A DNA stretch of 64,000 bases from Ricinus communis (taxonomy: Eukaryota > Streptophyta > Magnoliopsida > Malpighiales > Euphorbiaceae), in NCBI RefSeq assembly GCF_019578655.1, contig NC_063256.1, positions 27,266,342 to 27,330,341 on the forward strand. Direction: 5' to 3'. Shown piece after piece: positions 1 to 11,220 of this stretch (within the stretch, counting starts at the first letter, position 1; each line of letters opens with the position of its first letter). Under the pieces are notes generated by a model. It searched no databases and was not told the DNA's origin. It worked only from the letters and a program-made list of their open reading frames with translations. Position numbers and translations under genes: made by a program.

Positions 1-2870
1 TAGGTTCTAGTTCCATGTACATTCATAATGATCGTAATATTTTATACAGCACAGAATGTGCCATGTTCATATGCTTAGGTTCTGTCTTGTTTTGCTGGAA
101 ACAGTAGGCTTTATGCTCTGTATGATATTTTTGAAATGTTTATATAATCTAAATGCATTAATTTTCAACTCATTTAATACCTTTACCTGGTATTTGGTTT
201 CAGTTTCGGTTTTGGTTTCTCTCTGCCCAACTTGTTCCTCTGGTTTGTGGTTTGGCTGTTCTCCTTTTGTACTGGATAATTCCATTGTAACCATAGTTAT
301 AAATTGGGATCCGTTTTGGCTGGCTGGAATGGCTGAGATTCTCCATTCTAACCAAAATCTGTAATGAAAATCTTTTGATTTATTTCTTTGAATATTTTTG
401 CCATTTTGGAAAAAATGATTTAGTATTTATGATAATGTAAATTATGCAAATTTAATAATTATAATATTGTAATGATTTTGATTTTGAGCAACTAAATTGA
501 AATATTCATTCAATTAAATAAAGTACATCAGTCTCACAAGCCCTAAGTTCTAAAGTAGAATGTAAGGGTGGACTATGGGTCTCCTTGTTTTCTCTGATGT
601 CTTCCCTAATCAGAAGGTTATCTTGCTTTCCAGATTTAGCAGTATTTCTTTCCTATCATTTTGGGCTCATGAAATGATACATATATGTACTGGTGCATTT
701 GTAGGTAAACTGGTCACCAACATATTTGTAGGTAAACCGGTGTACATGTAGGTAAACTCGCTATCAACACATCTCTCCGTTTATTTTATAATTTAACTTT
801 TGTATATTTTTGTATGTAAACTGTTCACCAACACATTTGTAGGTAAATCGGTGTATTTGTAGGTAAAATTTTCTGTGTCTTATTTTATAATTTAACTTAT
901 GTGTATTTTGTCTCGTATAGAAGAAATCTTGTTTAGATTTTGTGATAGCTTTTTCGTCTGAAAAGAAAAAGTATGTGGAAAGGTGAAAAAAAAAGGAAAG
1001 AAAAGTGGAAGGAAAAGACGGAGGGTGGATTGAAAGAAAGGAAATAAATGGAAGGAAATGAAAAGGACACTACAATAAGTGAAAGGAAATGTTGGATTAT
1101 GGATGAAAAACACTTATTTACTTTCATTGTTATATTAAGGCTTAATTACTAATTAAATTGAATTTTACACTTTTAAATAATTTTATCTAATTATTTTCGA
1201 ATTTTAAAATAAATATTATATATTCAATTTATTTTTAAAAATATTTTTTGAAATTTTACAATGAAAAAAATAATGTGACAGGTTAATTATGCTTATTAAT
1301 ATAAAAATTACTTAATTAATAAAAAATTTATTAGATTTAAATGTTAAATATGTGAAAAAATGCACATATACAAGATTTTTAATGGTCATATAATTAAGTT
1401 TAGAATAAACTATTTTTATTGATTTATAATTATTATTCTTTTAATAAGCACAATTGACTTCTAATATAATTTTTTTTATTGTGAAACTTCAAAAATTATT
1501 ATCAAAAAATATTTTTAAAATAAATTAAAAAGATGAGTATTTGATTTAAAATTTTGAAATAATTGAATAAAATTATTAAAAATATAAAATTTAGAATTTA
1601 ATTTATAATTAGACTGATAATAATATAAGTTAAGACACCAACACTATTTAAAACTATAGTAGTCAATGAAATCTGAGACACTGACAAAAAAAAGGGACAG
1701 TTTTAATCGTCTTTACACATAGCTTAAATTCTAACATCAATATTATGATATATACATATACTTTTTCGGCAATTAGCATGTACAGGTTAGACACAACTAT
1801 TTTACTCTCCATTTAAATCATTACACAATTTTTTTATTATACTTTTAAAACCCATCTTTTATTATGAAAATATAGTTAGGTATATAATATTTAATTAGAT
1901 GTTAATTTCATATTTTTATAATAAAATTTTTTTTTATACTTTTTCTTAGAATATAATTTTCACATCAAGATCAATTATATACTCAAAGGTAATTTAAAGT
2001 AAATATATAGTTTATGTTATTTTTTGAAATAAATTATATAGTTTATGTTTAATATTTTAATTTTTCTCTTCATTTTTGTACTACAATAAAGGCAATATTA
2101 TTTAATTTTACTATAAATAAGTTATTGAAAAAAATCATTAAGACCTAATCTTTATGAAACTAATACTTTATTATTCGATATAAAATACAAATAAAATATA
2201 TGTAAAATAATGAATAAAATTTCTATCCGTAACTATTGTGTGTTTGTGTTATTAATAAAATATATATCGAAAAGTCACTAGTCACGAAACTCATTTTGGT
2301 TATTAGTATAAATATTTTATCAATATTAGTGCCTATAGTGTCTATGACTTTCCTGCAGTGTTGTAGGATTTTTTCTATGTCAGGGTTTTGATTTTTCAAG
2401 TTGGTGTCCGGGTGGCTAGTATAATGATAAATAGTCTTATTGTCTTCGCATATACATATGCGGGACAACAAATTCACTGTCGTAATCAATTTGGTGTAAT
2501 TACAAATCCACCCTTGAATTACAAATCAATTTGGGCAAAACACTTTTGGGCTTTCAACATTATAAGTGACATGTGCCACCAAATTCTTGGCTACCTTTTT
2601 TTTTTTTCTTTATCTCTTAATTTTCTAAAATCAAACTTCTACCACTAAACTATATAATTTAAAATCTTATTACCATATAATTAAATCCTCAACACCTTTA
2701 CATACATTACTTCAAAGTTCATATTACAAATGTTAGATGCATGTTTTAAAAGCTAATTGAACTTTTACTTTTTAGTTCACATATTATGATATTATTATAT
2801 AAAGAATATTATTTTATTAAGTACAGCTGTCTCTCATTTATTTTTATAGTAATATAATTTTTGAATGAGT
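1..2870. other. AT-rich intergenic DNA, no supported gene
   Basis: I find no coding region here. The open frames present are short, start in AT-rich sequence and show no recognisable motif. Two low-complexity stretches stand out: a degenerate tandem repeat at about 692-915 and a purine-rich stretch (G and A on the plus strand) at about 958-1105. The last bases, up to the duplication CTAGT at 2871-2875, are the left flank of element A. They should join directly to 15969 in the empty site. Confidence 0.6.
692..915. repeat. Degenerate tandem repeat with TTTGTAGGTAAA units
   Basis: The word TTTGTAGGTAAA or a close variant (GTAGGTAAAC, GTATGTAAAC) recurs about seven times in about 220 bases. A longer unit containing TTTATAATTTAACTT also appears twice, near 783 and 881. 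This looks like a duplicated AT-rich unit with internal short repeats. No function is apparent. Confidence 0.55.
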
Positions 2871-2875
2871 CTAGT
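2871..2875. repeat. Left target-site duplication of element A (CTAGT)
   Basis: CTAGT directly precedes the first base of the left LTR and recurs at 15964-15968 directly after the right LTR. A perfect 5-bp duplication is what Ty3/gypsy integrases leave and fixes both outer ends of the element. Confidence 0.9.
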
Positions 2876-4358
2876 TAATATGCATTGTTTTACACATGTT
2901 TATATGTCTAATTACTTCCACTTTTTATGCATAGTTATCTTGTTTTATGCCAGAATCACGTGTGTTTTGGTTCCTTTCATGTTTCAGGTGATCATCGAAG
3001 GACATTATCAGTAGTCGAGGAAGATACGTGCAAATACAGACCAGAATCCATCAAAATTGAGTAAAGGCTATTATTTCAAGGTTGAGCATGGCTTGGACTC
3101 TAGCCGTCCTGAACCATCGACATTTGACCCTCGAAAGTATCCTTTTTGTATGGTTTTCGAGGCCACCATGGCCTCCATCATAGCTCGTGGCAGCTCAGCA
3201 TCGGCGAGGGCACGATCAATGAGAAAAGCTATTTTTCAAGACTCGAAGGTCCAACACGACCTAGACTCCGCCTGTGCTGACCAGCATGGGCTTGACCATG
3301 GCCGTGCTGAGACAATTATATAGGCAAAATCAATTTATTTTGCTAGGGTTCGATTTTCTGACTTGAGATCTCACATACATGCACGAACCACCCTTTCTTA
3401 GACCTCGATATTCGACTTTGGGAGACTATTTCGTATATTGAAGGAGGGATTCTAATGGTTCAAGCATCACATTGAAGATCAAGAGTGGATCTGGAGGCAT
3501 TCAAGAGGCAATTTGAGGTTCATTATTCAGATTTAGGGATTTAGGATTGTTCATCTGACTTGAAGAACAAGGGTGTACATGTTTCCAATTTGCTTTCTGT
3601 ATTTGTTCCTTATTTTGTATTATTTGTGAGCATGAATTGCTAGAACTGTTGAACCCATTGGGGTTCTCTTGTTTGTTGGATTGCACTTAATGTTTAGGAG
3701 ATTTTGATTATTAATGCTTGTATTCTTCTTGCTTTCATTATTAATAAGAAATCACATTATTCATGAGAAATTGTGAATTGTGTTGTTCATATTGCTTTAT
3801 GTAATTGAGAAATTCATTTAGTAATTGGAAACTTAAATAGCAAGAACTGGTTAATGATCACTTAGAGATAAGGGTAATTGACTAGCTGGATTAAGAATTA
3901 ACAACTCTTAATAGCAGTGGATTAATCCTAAGGCTAACCTAAAATCAATCGTTAGGAAGAGATTCCATCGTTTAGGTTTTTAGGTTTAGGAATTCGGTGT
4001 TGTCGAGAGGAAATCAAATTCAATTCAGAATCTACTCACAAATAATCACAATTGGTAATCAATATAATCTCTACCTTCATTAAAATCCAACTAGCTTAGG
4101 TCCCCTTGGGTTTGCTTTCTCCCTTTGATTGTTTCACTAAATCTTTGCAGATAGTTTGACATTTAGTTAATTACTTAGCTTGCATTTAGTCATAGAATAG
4201 TAACTTCATCAATTTTATTTAAGGTTAGATATTATAAGACGCTGTAGTAGCTCTAGGATCACCCTTTCCCGAGAATACGATCTTGATACTCGCCATTAGT
4301 GCTAGTCTGCATCGATAGGTTCACTGCTTTAGGTTGTAGCTGCATAAATAGCATATCA
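2876..4358 (+). repeat. Left (5') LTR of element A
   Basis: This 1483-bp LTR aligns over its length with 14492-15963. It begins TAATATGC where the right LTR has TGATATGC, so the canonical TG end has mutated by a G-to-A change. It ends GCATATCA. The U3 part holds CACGG/CCGTG-type words and a TATA box at 3317-3322. The last about 120 bases hold a stretch (GATACTCGCCATTAGTGC) shared with the other Athila-type LTRs in the window. Confidence 0.9.
3070..3322 (+). promoter_or_regulatory. LTR promoter: CCGTG/CACGG word cluster plus TATA box
   Basis: Within the U3 region the words GCCGTGCTGA, CCATGGCC, GGGCACG and AACACGACC recur; the right LTR has cleaner forms such as CCACGGCC and GAGCACGG. The cluster ends in TATATAGG at 3317-3324, a plausible TATA box for genomic RNA; the right LTR has TATATAAG at 14933-14940. 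Promoter function is inferred from position and layout, not shown. Confidence 0.55.
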
Positions 4359-4364
4359 AATTTT

Positions 4365-4381
4365 TGGCACCATTGCCGGGG
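4365..4381 (+). other. Primer-binding site, tRNA-Asp type
   Basis: TGGCACCATTGCCGGGG follows the left LTR after six bases. It differs at two positions from the TGGCGCCGTTGCCGGGG that pairs with the 3' end of plant tRNA-Asp, the usual primer of Athila elements. Both differences are G-to-A. Confidence 0.85.
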
Positions 4382-4513
4382 TATGAACTAGAGTGAATTT
4401 GTATTTGTGCTAATCTAGCCATTTTTATTTTCTGTCTTTTCATTCTTTTTATTCTTTATTTTTTTATTCGTTTTTATGTTCTTTGGTTACTGCCTCTTAA
4501 TTTCAGGTAGTTT

Positions 4514-6107
4514 ATGACCAGGAGCTCTAATCCTACTCCTGTAGACCCTCTTGTTGAATCAGAGCGATCCCTCTGTCTTTTGAGGAAGCGTATGCAAGAA
4601 AAAGAGGAGGCGCGGATAGAGATTGAAGACCTTGTGAATAGACCAGCAAGGATGGGAGACAACAACTAGGTTGCAGATGAAAACAGGACAATCTACGAGT
4701 TTGCTATACCTTCTCTTGAGGGGACACAGACGAGTATATTGCGACCACCTGTAGTAGCCAATAACTTCGAAATAAAGCCGAACGTGATATAAATGGTCCA
4801 GAATAGTGTACAACTTGGGAGACTGCCGAGTGAGGACCCAAACGCTCACATAGTCAACTTCTTAGAGATCTGCGACACCTTCAACATAAATGGAATGACT
4901 GATGATGCCATTCGGTTGAGGCTGTTTCCTTTTTCTTTGAGGGACCAAGCGAAGAGATGGTTGCAGTCACTCCCAGCCAACACTATTATGACATGGAGAT
5001 CTTTGGCTGAGAAGTTTTTATATAAGTACTTTCCTCCTGCTAAAACTGCTAGATTGAGCAATGATATATCTTATTTTGTGCAGTTCGATGATGAGAGCAT
5101 TTATGATGCCCGAGAGAGGTACAAGGACTTGCTCCGATGTTGCCCGCACCACGAACTACCAGTATGGATGCAGGTTCAAACTTTCTACAGCCGTTTGAAC
5201 CTTGCTACTAGGTAGATGGTAGATGCTACAGCAGGTGGGGCCTTGAATAGTAAGACGCTGGAACAGGCGTAAAATCTGATAGATGAGATGGCCATGAACA
5301 ACTACTAGTGGCAATCCTCTAGGAGTCGGCCAATCAAGCAGGGAGTGGTCAACCAGCTAGATTCCACAACAGCCTTGGCAGCTCAGCTGGAGCTTCTGAC
5401 CAAGAAATTAGACCAGCTTTAAATGCCGGTTCATGCAGCCCAGATAAGCTGCAAGTTCTGTGGTGGCTTGCACTACAGTGCAAACAGTAATGCAGGAGGT
5501 ATATTTGCTTCACCTTCCACTTCTTCATCCTCTATTGTTTCTGTTGACCTTGAACAAGTAGACTATACGGCTAATGCACCTAGACAACAGAACAATCCCT
5601 ATAGCAATACATACAACCGCAGTTGGCGCAATCATCCAAACTTAAGTTGGAGGAATAACAACGCTCGGGGACCACCCGACTTTCAGAGATTGCATCAGCA
5701 ACCGCCACAGCCACAAGCGGGTCCACCCCAACTACCTCCACCTCAGGAGAAGAAGCCTAATCTCGAGGAGTTAGTGATGAAATTTGTGTCCTCTATCAAT
5801 AATAGATTTCAGCAGACGGAAGCACACTTAGGAATCAGCAGACCTCCATTCAGAATTTAGAGAACTAGATAGGCCAGATTTCTAAGATGTTGGCTGAAAG
5901 ACAACCAGGGACACTTCTCAGCACTACAGAGTATAACCCGAGGGAGCACTACAAGGCTATCACCTTGAGATCAAGTAGGCAGTTATCTAGTTCCTTACCT
6001 ATAGCTAATAATGATGATGATGTTGTGCAGGATGAGCTTGCCAGAAAGGAACCAGAGCGTGAGGAGATAGAGCCTGTGAGAGCTGAGGACAAGAAGAAAG
6101 TCTAGTG
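4514..6107 (+). pseudogene. Decayed gag of element A
   Basis: Gag forms the capsid-like particle that packages element RNA. The start at 4514 is the first ATG in the frame that runs through 5860. The capsid region is recognisable at 4850-5210 (AKRWLQSLP, TWRSLAEKFLYKYFPP, YDARERYKDLLRCCPHHELP). A zinc knuckle lies near 5448 (CKFCGGLH), but the last cysteine is replaced by serine. In-frame stops at 4667 and 4790, from 5213 onward and near 5420 all fit Gln codons turned into TAG or TAA. A frameshift occurs near 5830, after which the frame continues to about 6107. It cannot make a full protein. Confidence 0.85.
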
Positions 6108-7204
6108 AGAGAGTACCAGCCACCTATCCCCTATCCTGCTCGACTTAGGCAGGAAAAGATTGACCAACAGTTCAGTAAGTTTCTAGACCTTCCTTTTGTT
6201 GAGGCTATTTCGTAGATGCCGAAGTACACAAAATTTTTGAAGGAGATATTGAGCAACAAGAAGAGACTGGAGGATTTAGGATTGGTGATCCTGAACGAGG
6301 AGTGCTCCGCCATTCTGCAAAACAAGCTGCCTGTTAAGAGGCGTGATCCAAGGAATTTCACTGTACCCTATGTCATTGGTGAATTACCTATTAGTAGTGC
6401 TTTAGCTGACTTAGGATCTAGTATTAATTTGATGCCCACTAGCTTGTTTGATAGACTTGATTTGAGTGAGCCTAAACCCACTAGGATGAGCATTCAGTTA
6501 GCTGATAGGACTATTAAGATTCTTAGGGATATAGTTGAGGATGTACTTATTAAGGTAGAAAAGCTTATATTTCCTGTAGATTTTATTATCATAGACATAG
6601 AGGGTGAGAGTGTTATGCCACTGATCTTAGGTAGACCTTTCCTTACCACATTTAGGGCCGTTATAGATGTTTGTAATAGGAAGCTCTAACTGAGGGTAGA
6701 TGACGAGACTATCACCTTTGACTTAGCGACTTCCATGAGACATTCCCTATACTATGATGATACTGTATTTTCTGTGGATGTCTTAGATGATGTTATTGAG
6801 TCTTATATGCACAAAATTTTACTTGATGACCCTTTGCAAGTTGCATTGCAGGGAGATGAGAAGGAGTTGTCCAACGAGCAAGTGTTGGAACAACTTGCTT
6901 GTTTGCTAGCTAGTGAACCCAGCCGTTCTACTAACCCATTTATTTCTCTTGACAGGTCAGACATGCAGAAGATGAAACCTTCAATTGAGGACCCTCCAGT
7001 CCTAGAGTTGAAGGAACTACCCAAGCATATAAGTTATGCCTACTTGGATAAGGCAAAGAGGCTGCTAGTTATTGTTGCAGCAGACTTCACTCCTGAGGAT
7101 AGGGAGATGACATTATCGTCTCTCAGGAAGTACCCTACGGCATTCGCATATAAGATTGCGGACATCCCTGGAATCTACCCCAGTTTTGCTCGTACAAGAT
7201 CTTG
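6108..7204 (+). pseudogene. Decayed protease region of element A pol
   Basis: This part cleaves the polyprotein in intact elements. The aspartic protease core is visible at about 6380-6680: the active-site segment LADLGSSINLMP, then LSEPKPTRMSIQLADRTIK and the flap-side segment MPLILGRPFL. Downstream, 6735-7204 is the linker to reverse transcriptase. The DLGSS form instead of DTGA is usual for Athila-type proteases. Stops near 6213 and 6687 again look like former Gln codons. A frameshift separates it from gag and another from reverse transcriptase. Confidence 0.85.
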
Positions 7205-8050
7205 ATGGAGGATAGTTTTAGGCTAGTGATGCAGCCATAAAGACGACTTAATCCGAACATGAAGGAGGTGGTGAAGAAGGAGGTAATTAAACTTCTTGAT
7301 TCAGGTTTGATTTATCCCATATCTGATAGCTCGTGGGTGAGTCCTGTGCAGGTTGTAGCAAAGAAAGGAGGGATGGCTGTGATAAAGAATGAGAAGGACG
7401 AGTCGATACCAACAAGGGCGGTAACCGATTTTTGGGTTTGCATCGATTATAAGAGGCTAAATGATGCAACCCGGAAGGACAATTTTCCCCTTCCATTTAT
7501 TGATCAAATGCTTGAGCGTCTATCAGACCATATGTTTTACTATTTTCTTAATAGTTTTTCAGGTTATTTCCAGATACCAATCGCACCTGAGGACCAGGAG
7601 AAGACAACATCTACTTGCCTCTATGGGACATTTGCATACCGGAGGATGCCATTTGGTTTATGCAATGCACTTGCCACTTTTCAGAGATGTATGATGGCAA
7701 TCTTCCACGATATTATTGAGGAGTCTATGGAGGTTTTCATGGACCACTTCTCAATGTTTGGTAACTCTTTCTCATGCTGTTTATCTAATTTAGAGAGCAT
7801 GCTTGCACGATGTATTGAGGCAAATTTAGTTCTTAATTGGGAAAAATATCATTTTATGGTGAGAGAGGGTATTGTGTTGAGGCATAAGATTTCACATGTA
7901 GGGATGGAGGTAGATAGAGCTAAGGTAGAGACCATATCGAAATTGCCACCCCCTAGTTCTATTAAGGCTGTTAGGAGCTTCCTCGGGCATGCTGGCTTTT
8001 ATAGGAGATTCATTAAGGATTTTTCTCAGATAGCTAGACCTCTTACTTAA
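7205..8050 (+). pseudogene. Decayed reverse transcriptase of element A
   Basis: Reverse transcriptase copies element RNA into DNA. Ordered motifs are clear: LIYPISDSSWVSPVQVVAKK, VCIDYKRLNDATRKDNFPLP, FIDQMLERLSDH, FAYRRMPFGLCNALATFQRC, and the end segment SFLGHAGFYRRFIKDFSQIA. The catalytic box, normally F/Y-x-D-D, reads FMDH at about 7735-7746, so the second metal-binding Asp is lost. The open frame ends at 8048 with TAA where a Gln codon is expected (RPLT, stop, LLVKD). Confidence 0.9.
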
Positions 8051-8605
8051 TTGCTTGTTAAGGATGTACCTTTTGTGTTTGATTTAGATTGCTTACAGGC
8101 TTTTAAGTTATTAAAATAGTTACTAACCACAGCTCTTATCATGGTTTCACCTAATTGGTGGCTGCCCTTTGAACACATGTGTGATGCTAGTGACTATGGA
8201 GTTGGAGTTGTTCTTGGACAGCGGGTTAAGAAGAAGTTCCAGCCTATCTATTATGCTAACGAGACGTTGACAGATGCCCAAGAGCACTATACCACCATTG
8301 AGAAGGAGCTGTTAGTTGTGGTTTATGCCTTTGACAAGTTCCGATCATACCTTGTGCTATCGAAAACCATCGTGTATACGGACCATTCGGTACTGAGGTA
8401 CTTATTCAGAAAGAAAGATGCTAAACCACGGCTGATTAGATGGATTTTACTCTTGCAAGAGTTTGACATAGAAATCAAGGATAAAAAGGGTGCTGAAAAC
8501 TTGGCAGCGGATCATTTATCGAGATTGGAGAACCCGAGCTCGGTGGTACTTGATGAGAGGGCCATTGATGATAGTTTCCCTTATGAGCATTTATGTTCAT
8601 TGTAG
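8051..8605 (+). pseudogene. Decayed RNase H region of element A pol
   Basis: RNase H removes the RNA strand after copying. The conserved start [15 protein letters not shown] (about 8175), the segment [18 protein letters not shown], the catalytic-type segment [11 protein letters not shown] (about 8375) and the end [15 protein letters not shown] are all present. Stops near 8048, 8117 and 8603 are single changes from Gln. The open frame from 8141 to 8605 is the best preserved piece of pol. Confidence 0.88.
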
Positions 8606-9894
8606 GTATATACCGATTCCCCTTGGTTTTTGGATTATATGAATTTTTTGGTTGCGAGGTATGACATATCAGTAAAAGAAGAAATTCTTTGCTAACTTGA
8701 AATACTACATTTGGGAAGACCCCTTTTTGTTTCATGTTTATGCAGATCAAGTGATTAGTTGATGTGTTTATGGGGAGGAAACTCTCAAAACCCTTAAGCA
8801 TTACCATGAGGGACCAACTGGAGGCCATCAGGCGTCCAATCATACGGCTAGGAAGGTGTTGGATGCGGGATTCTACTGGCCTACAATCTTTCAGGATGCG
8901 AGAACCTTTATCTAGGTTTGCGATGCATACCAGCGGTCAGGTAATATCTCTTCCCGTGATGAGATGCCCAGACTAGTATATAAGTTGTTGAGATTTTTGA
9001 TGTTTGGGGCATCGACTTCATGGGACCCTTTCCTTCTTCTTATGGAAATAAGTATATACTTTTGATTGTTGAGTATTTTTCTAAGTCGCCAGAGGTGCAA
9101 GCCTTCCCCACTGATGATGCCAGGGTAGTTGCTAGGTTCCTCAAGAAATTATTTGCTAGGTTTGGTACACCTAAACCATTGATTAGTGACAAGGGGACCC
9201 ATTTTTGTAATACCTAACTAGGGAAAGTACTTAAATGCTATGGGGTCACACACCGGTTCTCTACACCCTATCACCCACAAACTAGTGGGCAAGTGGAGAT
9301 AACTAATAGGGGTCTAAAACACATTCTAGAGAGAACCGTGGGGACTAGTAGGAAGGATTGGGCTGCTAAGTTAGATGATGCACTGTGGGCTTTTAGAACA
9401 ACCCATAGGACTTCTATTGGTTTTGCACCGTATAGGCTAGTTTATGATAAGACGTTCATCTACCTGTTGAATTGGAACACAGGGCCCTTTGGGCTTTGAA
9501 ATCATGCAATTTTAGTGTTGATTCTGCAAGTAAAGAAGGACAATGGTAGGTGGATGAGTTGGAGGAGTGGTGTCAGTAAGCTTATGACAACTCCATAATT
9601 TACAAAGCTAGGACGAAGAAGTGGCACAATCAACGACTGAAAGGCTCGAAAGAATTCAAAGCTAGAAACAAGGTTCTCTTATATAACTCACCTCTTCGGC
9701 TGTTTCCAGGTAAGCTGAAGAGCCGATGGTCAGGACCGTTCATAGTCAACCAAGTCTTTCCATATGGCACAGTGGAGCTGCATCATTCGGAGAAGGGAGA
9801 CTTTAAGGTTAATGGGCATAGGCTGAAGCACTATCATGAGAACTTACTAGAAGTTGAGGAACGAGTGAACATGGTGCTTTTCCCGCGAGAGTAG
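8606..9894 (+). pseudogene. Decayed integrase of element A pol
   Basis: Integrase inserts the DNA copy. A degraded H2C2 zinc module lies at about 8800-8960, with one Cys changed to Tyr in CDAYQRSGNISSRDEMP. The DDE core follows at 9005-9500: [34 protein letters not shown], and [17 protein letters not shown], so all three acidic residues survive. The C-terminal part runs to 9894 and includes GKLKSRWSGPFIVNQVFPYG and GHRLKHYHENL. No chromodomain follows, as expected for Athila and unlike chromoviruses. Several stops and frame changes are present. Confidence 0.87.
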
Positions 9895-10216
9895 TCCGGT
9901 GTCAAGTCCAGCTAAATGACTCGAGCACCAGAAAGAAGCGCTTTTGGGAGGCATTCCCATATTTAGCTTTACATTTTTTAATTGTATTTTATCAGTCGTT
10001 TGCATGTTTGATGGTAGTTAGAGCACTTGCTTAATGACTAAACTTAATTATTTGAAGCTAGGTTTTTAATAACTTAAGTCCGATTTTTGGTGATTGGTGA
10101 ATATTAGCTTCACCGTCTAATACATTTTTACTTGAATTATAGCCTAAATGTGTATGTATGTGTGTTGAATGCAGGTAGGGAGTTGGGCGGTTCAAGATGT
10201 CGAACTCGGAGGCTGG

Positions 10217-10550
10217 ATTTCAGTTGTTCACCACGGTTTCCATTGGCATCACGGGTTGGATCACCAGGCCGTGCTGATCAGCATGGCCAGAGTCCTGCCC
10301 ATGATGAATATGCACGTATACAAGTTTGGGAATTGGCTGCCCACCATGGCTTTTGAAGGCACCATAGGCTGCAACACCAGGCCGTGTTGAGCAGCATGGC
10401 CATGCCCTTGCCCGTGGTGAACATGCACGTAGAGCAGCTTGGAATTGGTTGTCTACCACGGCTTCCGAAGGCACGACGGGCGGCAACACCAAGCCGTGCT
10501 GACCAGCACGACCACGCCCTTGCCCGTGATGAACATGGACATGGAAGACA
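10217..10550 (+). repeat. Three tandem copies of a roughly 112-bp GC-rich unit
   Basis: The copies start near 10217, 10331 and 10443. Each carries, in order, CCACSG-type, CACCAGGCCGTGNTGA, CAGCAYGGCC and CCGTG/CATGAtGAA words, with GC content far above the surroundings. The words are those found in the U3 of the element's LTRs. Long minus-strand open frames through this block are by-products of the repeats. Confidence 0.75.
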
Positions 10551-10628
10551 CTTCAAGCCTTGACGTAGGCCGAGTCGGGTTGTCTTTGACCCGGCCATGC
10601 CCTGCCGTCGACCCCCGTGACTATAAAA
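10551..10628 (+). promoter_or_regulatory. Putative internal promoter (TATA box) for ORF2 of element A
   Basis: Directly after the repeat block the sequence reads GACTATAAAAAGAGG, with TATAAAA at 10622-10628. This repeats the LTR layout, where a cluster of the same words is followed by a TATA box. A possible splice donor (CAA then GTAAGT) lies near 10725 and ORF2 begins at 11221, which leaves room for a spliced leader. Promoter activity is inference. Confidence 0.5.
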
Positions 10629-11220
10629 AGAGGCCATTTCAAACCTCTTACAAGTTTCCCACTCTAAAGTTCTATGGTGATTTCCTTCTTTTTCTTAATT
10701 TTTCTTACCTATCACGACAATTTCAAGTAAGTTCTTCGCCTTTTGCCTTTTATTTGGTTAAGTTTGAGTTCTTTATGTATTCTTTTTTATTTAGGACATT
10801 TTCATGTGCTCTAGTATTTGTTAATATTTATTGCTTTAATTGGTTTATTTCTTTTATTATTTATTTTTATTTATACTGCTCGAGTTTCATTTAGATTGTA
10901 TTTAGCTCAGATTAGTTGTTGTATTTGTGTGATTTTAATAATGACATGCTAAGTGTGGGGTTCGGGAGTAGTAAAGTTAATTTATGGCATTTTATTTTGA
11001 TAAATTCATAGCATAAATTCTCTTTATTAGGTGATTGATATTGTGGGCTGGAATGCCATTGGGCATTAGTTTCTCCAGGAAACTGAGGCTTTAGTCTTAG
11101 TTTTAAGCCTAAAGTTTTCTATTTATCAATTTCTAGCTGTTATGCTGCTAAATTTTCGGTGAAATTTATGTTAACTTGATTTCTTGTTCAATTACTAATG
11201 ATTGATTATATTAAGGCAAT
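10629..11220 (+). other. Putative ORF2 leader, no coding region
   Basis: About 590 bases of T-rich sequence between the putative internal TATA box and the ORF2 start codon. An open frame continues through the T-rich part but its composition (runs of Phe, Tyr and Ser) is not protein-like. It may be an untranslated leader with an intron. Confidence 0.4.

Noticed and set aside
56..364. 102-codon open frame at the left edge
   Set aside because: Hydrophobic by T-rich composition, no motif, and an opposite-strand frame of similar length; could be a 3' untranslated region of a gene outside the window but nothing supports coding.
4361..4385. Possible tRNA gene fragments at primer sites (also 19370 and 39759)
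   Set aside because: Only the 3'-end complement of a tRNA is present, at the exact place of a primer-binding site after an LTR. No cloverleaf.
8764..8976. 70-codon plus-strand open frame in the integrase region
   Set aside because: Out of frame with the recognisable zinc module and core of the integrase, which are read in the other frame here.
10220..10637. Long minus-strand open frames of 90 and 119 codons
   Set aside because: They run through the 112-bp tandem repeats and owe their length to GC-rich repetition. No family resemblance.
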